Positions 8,823 through 16,937 of a stretch of 36,674 nt of DNA are shown piece after piece. Under the pieces are notes generated by a model. That model saw only the letters and a list, made by a program, of their open reading frames with translations, ran no database searches and had not been told where the DNA came from. Position numbers and translations under genes: made by a program. The number at the start of each line of letters is the position of its first letter. Within the stretch, counting starts at the first letter, position 1. Source of the DNA: Nocardiopsis prasina DSM 43845 (lineage in GTDB: Bacteria > Actinomycetota > Actinomycetes > Streptosporangiales > Streptosporangiaceae); contig NZ_ANAE01000125.1 in NCBI RefSeq assembly GCF_000341265.1, positions 1-36,674 on the forward strand, written 5' to 3'.

Positions 8823-9979
8823 GGGTAGCCCTCGCCGGAGGCGGCACGGCCGGGCATATCGAGCCCGCACTCTCCCTAGCGGACGCGCTCCGGCGCGTGG
8901 ACCCCAACACGGAGATCCTCTGCCTGGGAACGGAGCGGGGCCTGGAGACCCGGCTGGTCCCCATGCGCGGCTACGAACTGGGCCTGATCCCGGCGGTTCC
9001 CCTGCCGCGCAGGCTCACCCCACAACTGCTCACGGTTCCCGGCAAGCTGGCGGGCGCCCTCAGCGCGGCGGGAGAACAGCTGGACAAGCTCCAGGCCGAC
9101 GTCCTCGTGGGCTTCGGCGGCTACGTGGCCACCCCCGGCTACCTGGCGGCACGGCGCCGTCGCATCCCCATCGTGGTGCACGAGGCCAACCCTCTCCCGG
9201 GCCTGGCCAACCGCCTCGGTGCGCGGCTCACCCCGCACGTGTTCACCGGCCACCCGCACACCCAGATCCGCAACGGCCGGTTCATCGGCATCCCGCTGCG
9301 CCAGCAGATCACCTCGCTGGACCGGCTGGCCATGGGTGACAAGGCCCGCGCCTACTTCGGTCTGCGCCCCGACCTGCCCACCCTGCTGATCTTCGGCGGC
9401 TCCCAGGGCGCCCAGCGCATCAACGAGACCGCCTTCCAGGCCGCGCCGGCCTTCCGCCGCGCCGGCGTGCAGGTCCTGCACGTGGTCGGCCCCAAGAACG
9501 CCGACGAACCCCAGGACCTCACCCAGGACGGCGTCCCCTACGTCGCCGTTCCCTACGTGGACCGCATGGACATGGCCTACGCCGCCGCCGACGTGGCGAT
9601 GTGCCGCTCCGGGGCCATGACCTGCGCCGAACTCACCGCCGTGGGCCTGCCCGGCGCCTTCGTGCCGCTGGCCATCGGCAACGGTGAGCAGGCACTGAAC
9701 GCCGAGCCGATCGTCCAGGCGGGCGGCGGCCTGATGGTCGAGAACGCCAACGTCTCGGTCGAGTGGATCACCGGCCAGCTCATCCCGCTGCTCACCGACA
9801 CCGACCGTGTCGTGGCCATGTCGGAGGCGGCCGCCCGGATGGGTCGCCGCGACGCCGACACCGAACTGGCCCGGGAGGTCCTCGCGATCGCCCGCGGCGA
9901 CAAGCCCACCCCCGAGATACAACTGTCCGACGACGACGGCGAGGACGCCTTCTACGACGACGGGAAGGACGCACGATGA
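8819..9979 (+). CDS. murG: UDP-GlcNAc:lipid I GlcNAc transferase MurG
   Basis: Peripheral membrane glycosyltransferase on the inner face of the membrane that converts lipid I to lipid II. The 386 residues carry the MurG glycine-rich loop GGGTAGHIEPAL at residues 7-18, HEANPLPGLANR, GGSQGAQRIN, and the UDP-GlcNAc-binding CRSGAMTCAELTAVGLP region. The C-terminal 20 or so residues are acidic and variable. AAGGAGGA lies upstream and the ATG overlaps the ftsW stop (ATGA). The stop in turn overlaps the murC start, so ftsW-murG-murC form a tightly coupled block. Confidence 0.97.
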   Translation: MRVALAGGGTAGHIEPALSLADALRRVDPNTEILCLGTERGLETRLVPMRGYELGLIPAVPLPRRLTPQLLTVPGKLAGALSAAGEQLDKLQADVLVGFGGYVATPGYLAARRRRIPIVVHEANPLPGLANRLGARLTPHVFTGHPHTQIRNGRFIGIPLRQQITSLDRLAMGDKARAYFGLRPDLPTLLIFGGSQGAQRINETAFQAAPAFRRAGVQVLHVVGPKNADEPQDLTQDGVPYVAVPYVDRMDMAYAAADVAMCRSGAMTCAELTAVGLPGAFVPLAIGNGEQALNAEPIVQAGGGLMVENANVSVEWITGQLIPLLTDTDRVVAMSEAAARMGRRDADTELAREVLAIARGDKPTPEIQLSDDDGEDAFYDDGKDAR

Positions 9980-11430
9980 GCCTGGTCACAACGACCGACC
10001 CGGTCCCCGTCGACGAACTCGGCCGTACCCACTTCATCGGTCTGGGCGGGGCCGGCATGTCCGGCATCGCCCGCGTGCTGCTCCAGTCCGGGGTTGAGGT
10101 CTCGGGCAGCGACGCCCGCGACAGCGAGACCCTGCGCGAACTCGAGCAGATGGGCGCCCAGGTCTTCGTGGGCCACGCCGCCGAGAACCTGGGCAAGGCC
10201 GACACCCTGGTGGTCTCCTCCGCCATCCGTGAGGACAACCCCGAACTCGCCGAGGCGCGCGCCCGCGGCATCCGCGTCCTGCCCCGGGCCGCCGCCCTGG
10301 GCGCCCTCCTGCTGGGCCGTGAGGGGATCGCGGTCTCGGGCACCCACGGCAAGACCACCACCACCTCCATGGTCACCGTGGTCCTCCAGCACCTGGGGGT
10401 CGACCCCGGGTACGTGATCGGCGGCAAGCTGGTCACCACCGGCCTGGGCGCGGACGCCGGGGTCGGCGAGGTCATCGCGGTGGAGGCCGACGAGAGCGAC
10501 GGATCCTTCCTGATGCTCTCGCCCAAGGTCGCCGTGGTCACCAACGTCGAGGCCGACCACCTGGACAACTACAGCGGCATCGACGAGATCCACGCGAACT
10601 TCGCGAACTTCGTCGACCGGGTCGAGCGCACCCTCATCGTCGGGATCGACGACCCCGGCGCCCGCACCGTCGCCGAACTCGCCCGTGAGCGCGGTAAGAA
10701 GGTGCTCACCTACGGCGAGGCCGAGGACGCCGACTACCGGATCACCCGTATCCGGGCGCGCGGCTTCACCACGGAGTTCACGCTCACCACCGCCGACGGC
10801 GAGCCGATCGACGGCACCCTGGCCGTCCCGGGGCGGCACAACGTCCTGAACGCCGCCGCGTCCGTGGCCGTCGCCGACGAACTCGGCCACGACCTGGAGA
10901 TCGCGGTGGAGGGGATCGCCGACTTCGCCGGCGCCGCCCGCCGGTTCGAGCTCAAGGGCGAGGGCGACGGCGTGGGCGTCTACGACAGCTACGCCCACCA
11001 CCCCACCGAGATCGACGCGGACCTGCGCGCCACGCGCGCCGCCCTGCGCTCCTTCTCCGAGGATTCCGGGGAGGAGATCCCGGAGGGTCGGGTGGTGGCC
11101 CTGTTCCAGCCGCACCTGTACAGCCGGACCCGGATCTTCGCCGAGGAGTTCGCGACCGCCCTGAGCCTGGCCGACGAGGTCGTGGTGATGGAGGTCTACG
11201 CCGCCCGTGAGGACCCCGAGCCCGGAGTGACGGGGGAGATCATCACCTCGAAGGTCTCCCACGACGGGGTCCGGTACGTGCCGGACCGCGCGGACGCCGT
11301 GCGTACGGTGGCCGCTCTGGCCCGCCCCGGGGACATCGTCCTCACCATGGGCGCCGGTGACGTCACCGAGCTGGGGCCGCTGATCGTCGAGGAGCTGGCG
11401 CGGAACGCAGAAGGAACCGAAACCAGCTAA
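9976..11430 (+). CDS. murC: UDP-N-acetylmuramate:L-alanine ligase MurC
   Basis: First Mur ligase: ATP-dependent addition of L-alanine to UDP-MurNAc. The 484 residues show FIGLGGAGMSGIA at the N-terminus, P-loop SGTHGKTTTTSM (the GTHGKTTT form typical of MurC), EADESDGSFLML, NVEADHLDNY, DSYAHHPTEI and LFQPHLYSRT. The ATG at 9976 overlaps the murG stop, with GGAAGG upstream. Its position between murG and ftsQ resembles Mycobacterium. In Streptomyces coelicolor murC lies outside the cluster, so this is a useful taxonomic pointer. ftsQ follows after 13 bases. Confidence 0.97.
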   Translation: MSLVTTTDPVPVDELGRTHFIGLGGAGMSGIARVLLQSGVEVSGSDARDSETLRELEQMGAQVFVGHAAENLGKADTLVVSSAIREDNPELAEARARGIRVLPRAAALGALLLGREGIAVSGTHGKTTTTSMVTVVLQHLGVDPGYVIGGKLVTTGLGADAGVGEVIAVEADESDGSFLMLSPKVAVVTNVEADHLDNYSGIDEIHANFANFVDRVERTLIVGIDDPGARTVAELARERGKKVLTYGEAEDADYRITRIRARGFTTEFTLTTADGEPIDGTLAVPGRHNVLNAAASVAVADELGHDLEIAVEGIADFAGAARRFELKGEGDGVGVYDSYAHHPTEIDADLRATRAALRSFSEDSGEEIPEGRVVALFQPHLYSRTRIFAEEFATALSLADEVVVMEVYAAREDPEPGVTGEIITSKVSHDGVRYVPDRADAVRTVAALARPGDIVLTMGAGDVTELGPLIVEELARNAEGTETS

Positions 11431-11443
11431 GAGGAGCACGCAC

Positions 11444-12196
11444 GTGGCCGCTGACCGCAACAGGGCGAAGACCACGGAACGGGACGGGGAGGGCGGCGAG
11501 AGCGCGGTCCGCAAGGGGTCGGACCCCTGGAAGGTCGCCTTCGCGGTCCTGCTCGTCGTGTCACTGGTCTGCGTGGTCACGTGGGTGCTGCTCGGCTCCC
11601 GGCTCCTCGTCGTGCGTGAAGTCGCCGTCACCGGTCTGGACCGGGTCTCGAAGGAGGAGGTGGTCGCGGCCGTGGCCGTGGAGACGGGCACACCCCTGAT
11701 CCGAGTCGACCTGGACCAGGGCCGCGACCGAGCCGAGGGACTCGACCTGGTCCAGGCCGCCGAGGTGAGCCGGGGCTGGCCCGCCACCCTCAGGGTGGAG
11801 GTGGTCGAGCGCCGTCCCCTGCTCGCCATCCGCATGGGGGAGGAGTACCGGCTCGTCGACGGCGACGGCGTACGAATCGAGGACTCCGCGACCCGGCCCG
11901 GCACGCACCCGCTGGTCCGGGTCACCGGCGAGATCGAGGGCAACACGGCGGTCCGGGCCGCCGCCGACATCGTCCAGGAGGCGCCGGACTCCCTCATCGC
12001 GCAGATACAGCTGATCGACGCGACCGACACCGACGACATCACCGTGGAACTCGGTGACGGATCAGTGGTGGAGTGGGGCGACGCGCGGGACACCACGGGC
12101 AAGAGCGACGTGTTGCGCGTGCTGATGCGCGAGCACCCGCCCGAGGACGGGCGCGTCTACGACGTGGGAACCCCGGACCTGGCCATCGTCCGGTGA
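11444..12196 (+). CDS. ftsQ: Division protein FtsQ (POTRA domain)
   Basis: Bitopic membrane protein of the divisome that links FtsL/FtsB to the other septal proteins. The 250 residues have a charged cytoplasmic tail of about 25 residues, then one membrane segment (VAFAVLLVVSLVCVVTWVLL). After this comes a POTRA domain opening with VREVAVTGLDRVSKEEVVAAV and containing the RGWPATLRVEVVERRPLLAI segment, and a C-terminal FtsQ region. GTG at 11444 has GAGGAG eight bases upstream. It is the last gene of the tightly packed part; 456 bp then separate it from ftsZ. Confidence 0.93.
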   Translation: MAADRNRAKTTERDGEGGESAVRKGSDPWKVAFAVLLVVSLVCVVTWVLLGSRLLVVREVAVTGLDRVSKEEVVAAVAVETGTPLIRVDLDQGRDRAEGLDLVQAAEVSRGWPATLRVEVVERRPLLAIRMGEEYRLVDGDGVRIEDSATRPGTHPLVRVTGEIEGNTAVRAAADIVQEAPDSLIAQIQLIDATDTDDITVELGDGSVVEWGDARDTTGKSDVLRVLMREHPPEDGRVYDVGTPDLAIVR

Positions 12197-12652
12197 AGCT
12201 CACCCCAAGTAACGGGATGGTCGCACAGGAGTCGGGGCAAGAGCCGCGCACCGGGACAAGGGGTACGAGTGGGAGCTCGGCGCCGCGAACCGAATCCTCC
12301 GCAAGGACATTCCAGACGCGACGCGCCGAGTGCGCACTTCGCTTCCTCGCGTTATACGCCGTTAGGCTGAAGTCGTCACCGGTTGCCCGCACCCGACGGT
12401 CCGCTTACTGTCGGGAAGCACAACCAACGTCAACAACGCAGTAAGACACGCTTTCAGGGGTACACGAGAACCGTTCGAGAACGGTCTTCGGTGGCCCCGG
12501 GTCTCCCCACTCACGGTCGCCTCCGGGCGCTGTGCGGGGGTACCCGAAACGCACACTGTAGAACCGGATGCCGGACCGCCGGCGCACCCGATGGCCCACG
12601 GCCGTCGGACGCGGAGACGGAACGGCGTAAGCGAGCGGAAAGGCCCCTCGTC
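12197..12652 (+). promoter_or_regulatory. Long ftsZ leader and promoter region
   Basis: A 456-bp gene-free stretch. One -10-like hexamer, TAGGCT, lies at 12363-12368, with TTATAC just upstream; the nearest -35 (TTCGCT at 12338-12343, 19-bp spacer) is poor. A 7-bp inverted repeat, CTTACTG at 12404-12410 and CAGTAAG at 12439-12445, falls in the predicted transcript, followed by the palindrome at 12470-12485. In Streptomyces coelicolor ftsZ is driven by several promoters in the equivalent gap, one of them raised during sporulation, so developmental control here is a reasonable inference. Confidence 0.5.
12470..12485. promoter_or_regulatory. Operator-like palindrome ahead of ftsZ
   Basis: ACCGTTC at 12470-12476 and GAACGGT at 12479-12485 form a perfect 7-bp dyad around a central GA, 16 bp in all. 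It lies 168 bp before the ftsZ start and about 100 bp after the TAGGCT hexamer. The close spacing suits a dimeric regulator site better than a terminator. The GTTC/GAAC halves point the opposite way from an actinobacterial LexA box (GAAC-N4-GTTC). Confidence 0.4.
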
Positions 12653-14116
12653 GTGGCAGCACCGCAGAACTACCTCGCGGTCATCAAAGTCGTCGGTATC
12701 GGCGGCGGCGGTGTCAACGCCGTCAACCGAATGATCGAAGAGGGGCTCAAGGGCGTCGAGTTCATCGCGATCAATACCGATGCCCAAGCGCTGCTGATGA
12801 GCGACGCGGACGTCAAGCTCGACGTCGGCCGTGAGCTCACCCGTGGCCTTGGCGCAGGCGCCAACCCCGATGTCGGTCGCAAGGCCGCCGAGGATCACCG
12901 CGAGGAGATCGAGGAGGTCCTCAAGGGGGCCGACATGGTCTTCGTCACCGCTGGTGAGGGTGGCGGAACCGGCACGGGGGGAGCCCCGGTCGTGGCCAAC
13001 ATCGCCCGCTCCCTCGGGGCACTCACCATCGGTGTGGTCACCCGCCCCTTCGGTTTCGAGGGCAAGCGGCGGGCCACCCAGGCCGAGTCGGGGATAGCGA
13101 TGCTCCGTGAAGAGGTCGACACCCTCATCGTCATCCCCAACGACCGGCTGCTGTCCATCTCGGACCGCCAGGTCAGCGTCCTGGACGCCTTCAAGGCGGC
13201 CGACCAGGTCCTGCTCTCCGGTGTCCAGGGCATCACCGACCTGATCACCACGCCGGGCCTGATCAACCTGGACTTCGCCGACGTCAAGTCGGTCATGTCC
13301 GGTGCCGGATCGGCGCTGATGGGGATCGGATCGGCGAGAGGGGACGACAGGGCGGTCGCGGCGGCCGAACTGGCGATCTCCTCGCCACTGCTGGAAGCGA
13401 GCATCGACGGCGCACACGGTGTGCTGCTGTCCATCCAGGGCGGCTCCGACCTCGGACTGTTCGAGATCAACGAGGCGGCTCAGTTGGTCGCCAACTCGGC
13501 GGCACCCGAGGCCAACATCATCTTCGGCGCCGTCATCGACGACGCCCTGGGCGACGAGGTCCGGGTCACCGTGATCGCGGCGGGCTTCGACGAGCCCGAG
13601 GTGTCCAGCCCCGCCACGCGGGAGCGTCAGCCGGTGGACCCTCCTGAGGCCGTCGCCCCCACGGCAGGCATCACGTCCGGCAGGGAGGAGTCGTCCGCGA
13701 AGGCGACGCCCCCCGGCACGGACGCGAGCGGGGCGCCGGCCACCAGCATGCCGTGGATCGCTCCGTCCCGCCCGGCCCAGCCGGTGCAGGAGGCTCCTCG
13801 GCCCGCCATGCCGCCGGTCCAGCCCGCGGTGACCCCGGAACCGGTCCGCCCCGAGCCCCAGCAGGCCCCGGCCGAGCCGGTCCAGGGCAACGGCTACCCG
13901 GTCCCGAGCGCGGAGCCCGAGCAGGTCGAGCCGGAGCCGGTCCAGGCGGAGGAGACCACCGCCCCGGAGCCCGAGGCCGCCGAGCCGGAGGAGCAGGCGA
14001 ACCACGTCCACGCGGTGTCGGAGGCCTCCGAGCGCCGCAGCGAGGTTCCCACGCCCCGTCGCCGGGTCATCTTCGACGACCCCGACGACCTGGACGTCCC
14101 GGAGTTCCTCAAGTAG
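12653..14116 (+). CDS. ftsZ: Cell division GTPase FtsZ
   Basis: Tubulin-like GTPase that polymerises into the Z-ring and recruits the septal machinery. The GTG at 12653 gives [16 protein letters not shown], the standard actinobacterial N-terminus, although the frame stays open upstream; AAAGG lies nine bases before it. In the 487 residues the core (about 1-315) holds the nucleotide-binding [11 protein letters not shown], the tubulin signature [12 protein letters not shown] and the T7-loop region [12 protein letters not shown] long Pro/Glu-rich linker (about 320-465) follows. The conserved tail [10 protein letters not shown], the expected SepF contact site, closes the protein. The linker is rich in acidic residues and PEP/EPV runs. 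Confidence 0.97.
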   Translation: MAAPQNYLAVIKVVGIGGGGVNAVNRMIEEGLKGVEFIAINTDAQALLMSDADVKLDVGRELTRGLGAGANPDVGRKAAEDHREEIEEVLKGADMVFVTAGEGGGTGTGGAPVVANIARSLGALTIGVVTRPFGFEGKRRATQAESGIAMLREEVDTLIVIPNDRLLSISDRQVSVLDAFKAADQVLLSGVQGITDLITTPGLINLDFADVKSVMSGAGSALMGIGSARGDDRAVAAAELAISSPLLEASIDGAHGVLLSIQGGSDLGLFEINEAAQLVANSAAPEANIIFGAVIDDALGDEVRVTVIAAGFDEPEVSSPATRERQPVDPPEAVAPTAGITSGREESSAKATPPGTDASGAPATSMPWIAPSRPAQPVQEAPRPAMPPVQPAVTPEPVRPEPQQAPAEPVQGNGYPVPSAEPEQVEPEPVQAEETTAPEPEAAEPEEQANHVHAVSEASERRSEVPTPRRRVIFDDPDDLDVPEFLK

Positions 14117-14149
14117 TCCGGCACCACCCCGGTACCATCGACGTGTCAG

Positions 14150-14177
14150 CGGCCCCGACCCATCTGCGGCGGGGCCG
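14150..14177 (+). terminator. Hairpin terminator after ftsZ
   Basis: Perfect 8-bp arms, CGGCCCCG at 14150-14157 and CGGGGCCG at 14170-14177, enclose a 12-base loop 33 bp past the ftsZ stop. There is no T-run. It probably trims ftsZ transcripts or lowers read-through into pgeF. Confidence 0.55.
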
Positions 14178-14198
14178 TCGCCGCCCTCGATGGGGCGC

Positions 14199-14239
14199 GG
14201 CGGAGGACGGCGGGGGCGACCCGCCGTCACTCCTCCGCC
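14199..14239 (+). promoter_or_regulatory. Second long hairpin, upstream of pgeF
   Basis: The left arm 14199-14214 (GGCGGAGGACGGCGGG) pairs with 14220-14227 and 14232-14239. This gives two 8-bp helices with a 4-base bulge (14228-14231) and a 5-base loop. It ends 32 bases before the pgeF start, so it sits in the pgeF leader and is a second tandem structure after the ftsZ hairpin. It could be part of the terminator or affect pgeF translation. Confidence 0.5.
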
Positions 14240-14271
14240 CACGGGGCAGAGGGAAGGACAACGTCGCGCCG

Positions 14272-14991
14272 ATGGGCAACGTCATCGACCTGGGGCACGG
14301 TGTCCGTGCCGCCGTCACCGAACGCAAGGGCGGCGTGAGTCAGCCGCCGTTCGACTCGCTCAACCTGGGGCTGGGGTCCGGTGACACCCGGGAGGCGGTC
14401 ACCGCCAACCGCCGACGCGCGGCCCAGGAGCTCGGGTTCGACGTCGACCGGGTCGTGTGGATGAACCAGGTGCACAGCGCCGACGTCCTCGTGGCGACCG
14501 AACCCGGTGGGGTCGGTACCTGTGACGGCGTGGTCACCACCCGCCCGGATCTGGTCCTGGCTTCGATGGCCGCCGACTGCCTGCCGGTGCTCGCCACCGA
14601 CGCCGTCGCCGGTGTGTTGGGGGCGGCCCACTCCGGCCGACAGGGCACCGCCCACGGAGTCGCCGCAAACCTCGTCGACACCATGGTCGCCCAGGGCGCC
14701 CGCCCCGACCACATCACCGTCTTCCTCGGCCCCGCCATCTGCGGAAGCTGCTACGAGGTCCCACCCGAGCTCCAGGCCGAGACCGCCGCCCGGACACCCG
14801 AGGCCGCCTCGACCACGCGCCAGGGCACCACAGGCGTGGACATGGTCGCCGCCGTCACTGCTCAACTGCGCGGGGCCGGCGTCACCGACATCGTCACCGA
14901 CGGGCGCTGCACCCTGGAGACCCCCGAACTCTTCTCCCACCGGGGCGACGCGCCCACCGGCAGATTCGCCTCCTTCCTCTGGCGCACCTGA
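14272..14991 (+). CDS. pgeF: Polyphenol oxidase-family protein PgeF (YfiH)
   Basis: 239-residue protein of the multicopper polyphenol-oxidase-like YfiH family. The E. coli member is reported to correct mis-made UDP-MurNAc-L-Ser during wall synthesis; other members have been given purine-nucleoside activities. The metal and active-site residues are visible: His in WMNQVHSADV, Cys in MAADCLPVLA, and His in GAAHSGRQGTAHGV, a variant of the usual AHAGWRG. ICGSCYEVPPEL follows. The ATG at 14272 starts at the first conserved residues, with GGAAGGA 12 bases upstream, a little far. Its constant place between ftsZ and yggS in actinobacteria supports a wall-linked role. Confidence 0.9.
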   Translation: MGNVIDLGHGVRAAVTERKGGVSQPPFDSLNLGLGSGDTREAVTANRRRAAQELGFDVDRVVWMNQVHSADVLVATEPGGVGTCDGVVTTRPDLVLASMAADCLPVLATDAVAGVLGAAHSGRQGTAHGVAANLVDTMVAQGARPDHITVFLGPAICGSCYEVPPELQAETAARTPEAASTTRQGTTGVDMVAAVTAQLRGAGVTDIVTDGRCTLETPELFSHRGDAPTGRFASFLWRT

Positions 14992-15074
14992 CCGCCGACC
15001 CGCCCGACCGGGCCGTCCCCAGCGGCCGGTTCCGGTCACGCGCCGCCCTCCTACCCCAGAAGGAACGATCGACA

Positions 15075-15803
15075 GTGTCACTGACCGACCCTGAGCGCAC
15101 CGAGCAGATCCGCGCCAACCTCTCGGCCGCGCGGGCCAGGATCGAGGCGGCCTGCCACAAGGCCGACCGCGACCCCTCGGAGGTGTCGCTGATCGGCGTG
15201 ACCAAGACCTACCCCGCCAGTGATGTGCGGATTCTCGCCTCGCTTGGTGTCACCGACGTCGGTGAGAACCGCGACCAGGAGGCCGCCCCCAAGGCGGCGG
15301 AGACCGCTGATCTCGGCCTGACCTGGCACTTCGTCGGCCAGCTCCAGACCAACAAGGCCCGCTCCGTGGCCTCCTACGCCGACGTCGTGCACTCGGTGGA
15401 CCGGGCGAAGCTGGCCCGCGGGCTGGGGGACCGGGCCGCGGCGGCCGAACGGAGCCTGACCTGTCTGGTCCAGGTCAACCTGGACACCGACTCGCGGGCC
15501 GGGGTCCTCGGCCCGCGCGGAGGGGTCGACCCCTCCGACGCGCCCGCCCTCGCGGAGAGCATCGACGAGCACGAGGCGCTCACTTTGGGGGGAGTGATGG
15601 CGGTGGCGCCGCTCGGCGGCGACCCGGACGCTGCCTTCGCCGTCCTCAACGAGGTGGCGGGGCGGATTCGGGATCGCTACCCTCAGGCGACGGTGATCTC
15701 CGCCGGGATGAGCGGGGACCTGGAGGCCGCGATCGGACGAGGCGCGACACACCTGCGACTCGGCACGGCGTTGCTTGGCGCTCGGGGACCGATCGTGGGG
15801 TAA
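15075..15803 (+). CDS. PLP homeostasis protein (YggS/PLPBP)
   Basis: 242-residue pyridoxal-phosphate-binding protein of the YggS/PROSC family, a single alanine-racemase-like barrel with no known catalytic reaction. It buffers PLP and influences amino-acid pools. The PLP lysine is Lys44 in IGVTKTYP; VGENRDQEA, WHFVGQLQTNKAR, VNLDTDSRAGV and SAGMSGDLEAAIGRGATHLRLGTALLG are all family signatures. GTG at 15075 has AAGGA about 10 bases upstream. An insert of about ten residues (GPRGGVDPSD) lies after the VNLDTD segment. The gene shares the pgeF-yggS-sepF order common in Gram-positive division clusters. Confidence 0.93.
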   Translation: MSLTDPERTEQIRANLSAARARIEAACHKADRDPSEVSLIGVTKTYPASDVRILASLGVTDVGENRDQEAAPKAAETADLGLTWHFVGQLQTNKARSVASYADVVHSVDRAKLARGLGDRAAAAERSLTCLVQVNLDTDSRAGVLGPRGGVDPSDAPALAESIDEHEALTLGGVMAVAPLGGDPDAAFAVLNEVAGRIRDRYPQATVISAGMSGDLEAAIGRGATHLRLGTALLGARGPIVG

Positions 15804-15874
15804 TGTCCCCACATAGACCTTGGGGCCCGTCTGTGGCGTTCGCCCGAATGGACGAACACCCCGCTGAGGCGGGG
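15795..15874 (+). terminator. Two short hairpins between yggS and sepF
   Basis: GTGGGG at 15795-15800 and CCCCAC at 15807-15812 form a 6-bp hairpin whose loop contains the yggS stop codon. CCCCGC at 15859-15864 and GCGGGG at 15869-15874 form a second one with a 4-base loop. Neither has a T-run. Together they suggest partial termination before sepF rather than a strict end. Confidence 0.4.
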
Positions 15875-15943
15875 CGCAGGGGCTGGAAACGACGGAGGAG
15901 TCGGCTGCGGTGAGAACGCCGCGGGGACGACGGAGGACATGAG

Positions 15944-16471
15944 ATGGCCGGCGCGATGCGCAAGATGGCGGTCTACCTCGGCCTCGTGGAGGACGACCGT
16001 TACGATCACCGCTATGCGGACGAATATGATGAGTTCGACGATTTCGATGAGGGCGTGGAGGAGCAGCGTGACCGCGACGCTGACACTCCGCGAGGCGAGG
16101 AAACACGAGGCGACGCTGTGACGGACACCGGCGACTACCTGGGAACGGGTGAACGGCGCGGTGGAACGACCACGACAGCCTCAACCGCCGACCTTGCTCG
16201 GATCACCACGCTCCATCCACGCACCTACAACGAGGCGCGTACGATCGGAGAGCACTTCCGGGAAGGTACACCGGTGATCATGAACCTGACCGAGATGGTC
16301 GACAGTGACGCCAAGCGTCTGGTCGACTTCGCGGCTGGTCTGATCTTCGGTCTCCATGGCAGTATCGAACGCGTGACGAACAAGGTGTTCCTGCTGTCCC
16401 CGGCCAACGTCGAGGTGACCGCCGAAGACAAGGCGCGGATCGCCGAGCGAGGGTTCTTCAATCAGAGCTAG
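15944..16471 (+). CDS. sepF: Cell division protein SepF
   Basis: Membrane-binding FtsZ partner that anchors the Z-ring in bacteria lacking FtsA. The 175 residues start with [18 protein letters not shown], an amphipathic helix expected to insert in the membrane. An acidic, disordered linker (about 19-75) follows. The SepF core (about 80-170) has [28 protein letters not shown], and [22 protein letters not shown], which includes the glycine used in dimer packing. The ATG at 15944 has GGAGG seven bases upstream. The conserved FtsZ tail made by the neighbouring gene is its likely ligand. Confidence 0.96.
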   Translation: MAGAMRKMAVYLGLVEDDRYDHRYADEYDEFDDFDEGVEEQRDRDADTPRGEETRGDAVTDTGDYLGTGERRGGTTTTASTADLARITTLHPRTYNEARTIGEHFREGTPVIMNLTEMVDSDAKRLVDFAAGLIFGLHGSIERVTNKVFLLSPANVEVTAEDKARIAERGFFNQS

Positions 16472-16510
16472 ATCATCACATTTGTCCAGAGATTGGGTCG
16501 GGGAACGACC

Positions 16511-16810
16511 GTGAGTATGGTCCTGTATGTGCTGCTGCTTCTGCTTCAGCTGTTTGTCTTCGTGCTGATAGCGCGGGTGGTGTTGGAGATGGTGATGTCC
16601 TTCTCCAGGACCTGGCGGCCTACCGGGTTCGTGCTTGTGCTCGCCGAGATCGTCTACACGATCACCGACCCGCCACTGAGGTTCCTACGCAGGTTCATCA
16701 AGCCGGTCCGGCTGGGAAGCGTCGCACTCGACCTGAGTGTGCTGATTCTCTTCTTCGCCGTGATCATCCTTCAGAGCGTTCTGAGGGTCCTGATGGTGAA
16801 CGTGTCGTAG
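16511..16810 (+). CDS. YggT-family membrane protein
   Basis: 99-residue membrane protein of the YggT family with two hydrophobic segments (about residues 3-25 and 70-97). Between them lies the family signature SRTWRPTGFVLVLAEIVYTITDPPL, followed by RFLRRFIKPVRLG. Function is not settled; the family is often found beside sepF and divIVA and is thought to act in division or envelope homeostasis. GTG at 16511 is preferred because GGGGA lies six bases upstream. ATG at 16517 is possible, and TTG at 16493 is unlikely. It lies 39 bp after sepF. Confidence 0.85.
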   Translation: MSMVLYVLLLLLQLFVFVLIARVVLEMVMSFSRTWRPTGFVLVLAEIVYTITDPPLRFLRRFIKPVRLGSVALDLSVLILFFAVIILQSVLRVLMVNVS

Positions 16811-16818
16811 GGGTTGGG

Positions 16819-16836
16819 GGGCGGAAAGGACCGCCC
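16819..16836 (+). terminator. Small hairpin after yggT
   Basis: GGGCGG at 16819-16824 and CCGCCC at 16831-16836 form a perfect 6-bp stem with a 6-base loop, starting eight bases past the yggT stop. With the promoter at 16872 downstream it separates yggT from divIVA. Confidence 0.5.
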
Positions 16837-16871
16837 TGGATTCCGATATGTGGTCTTGGTCATGATCTGGA

Positions 16872-16899
16872 TTGCCGTAAGGTCACGATCAGGTAGCGT
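16872..16899 (+). promoter_or_regulatory. divIVA promoter
   Basis: A -35 TTGCCG at 16872-16877 and -10 TAGCGT at 16894-16899 are spaced by 16 bp, giving a start near 16906 and a leader of about 32 nt. A 10-bp direct repeat with one mismatch (GGTCATGATC at 16858-16867, GGTCACGATC at 16881-16890) flanks the -35 at a 23-bp interval and could bind a regulator. Confidence 0.55.
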
Positions 16900-16937
16900 C
16901 CCTACGGACAGACTCCAAGCGCGCCAAGGAGACGAAC

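Noticed and set aside
4214-12102. Very long minus-strand open frames (694, 757 and 716 codons) opposite murF to ftsQ
   Set aside because: Low-complexity His/Gly/Val/Asp-rich translations with no domains, lying opposite unmistakable Mur and Fts genes.
12470-12485. LexA (SOS) box ahead of ftsZ
   Set aside because: The halves are GTTC then GAAC with a 2-bp centre, whereas the actinobacterial SOS box is GAAC-N4-GTTC.
12362-14242. 626-codon minus-strand open frame opposite ftsZ
   Set aside because: Antisense of the ftsZ coding sequence and leader; Arg/Gly/Asp-rich with no recognisable motif.
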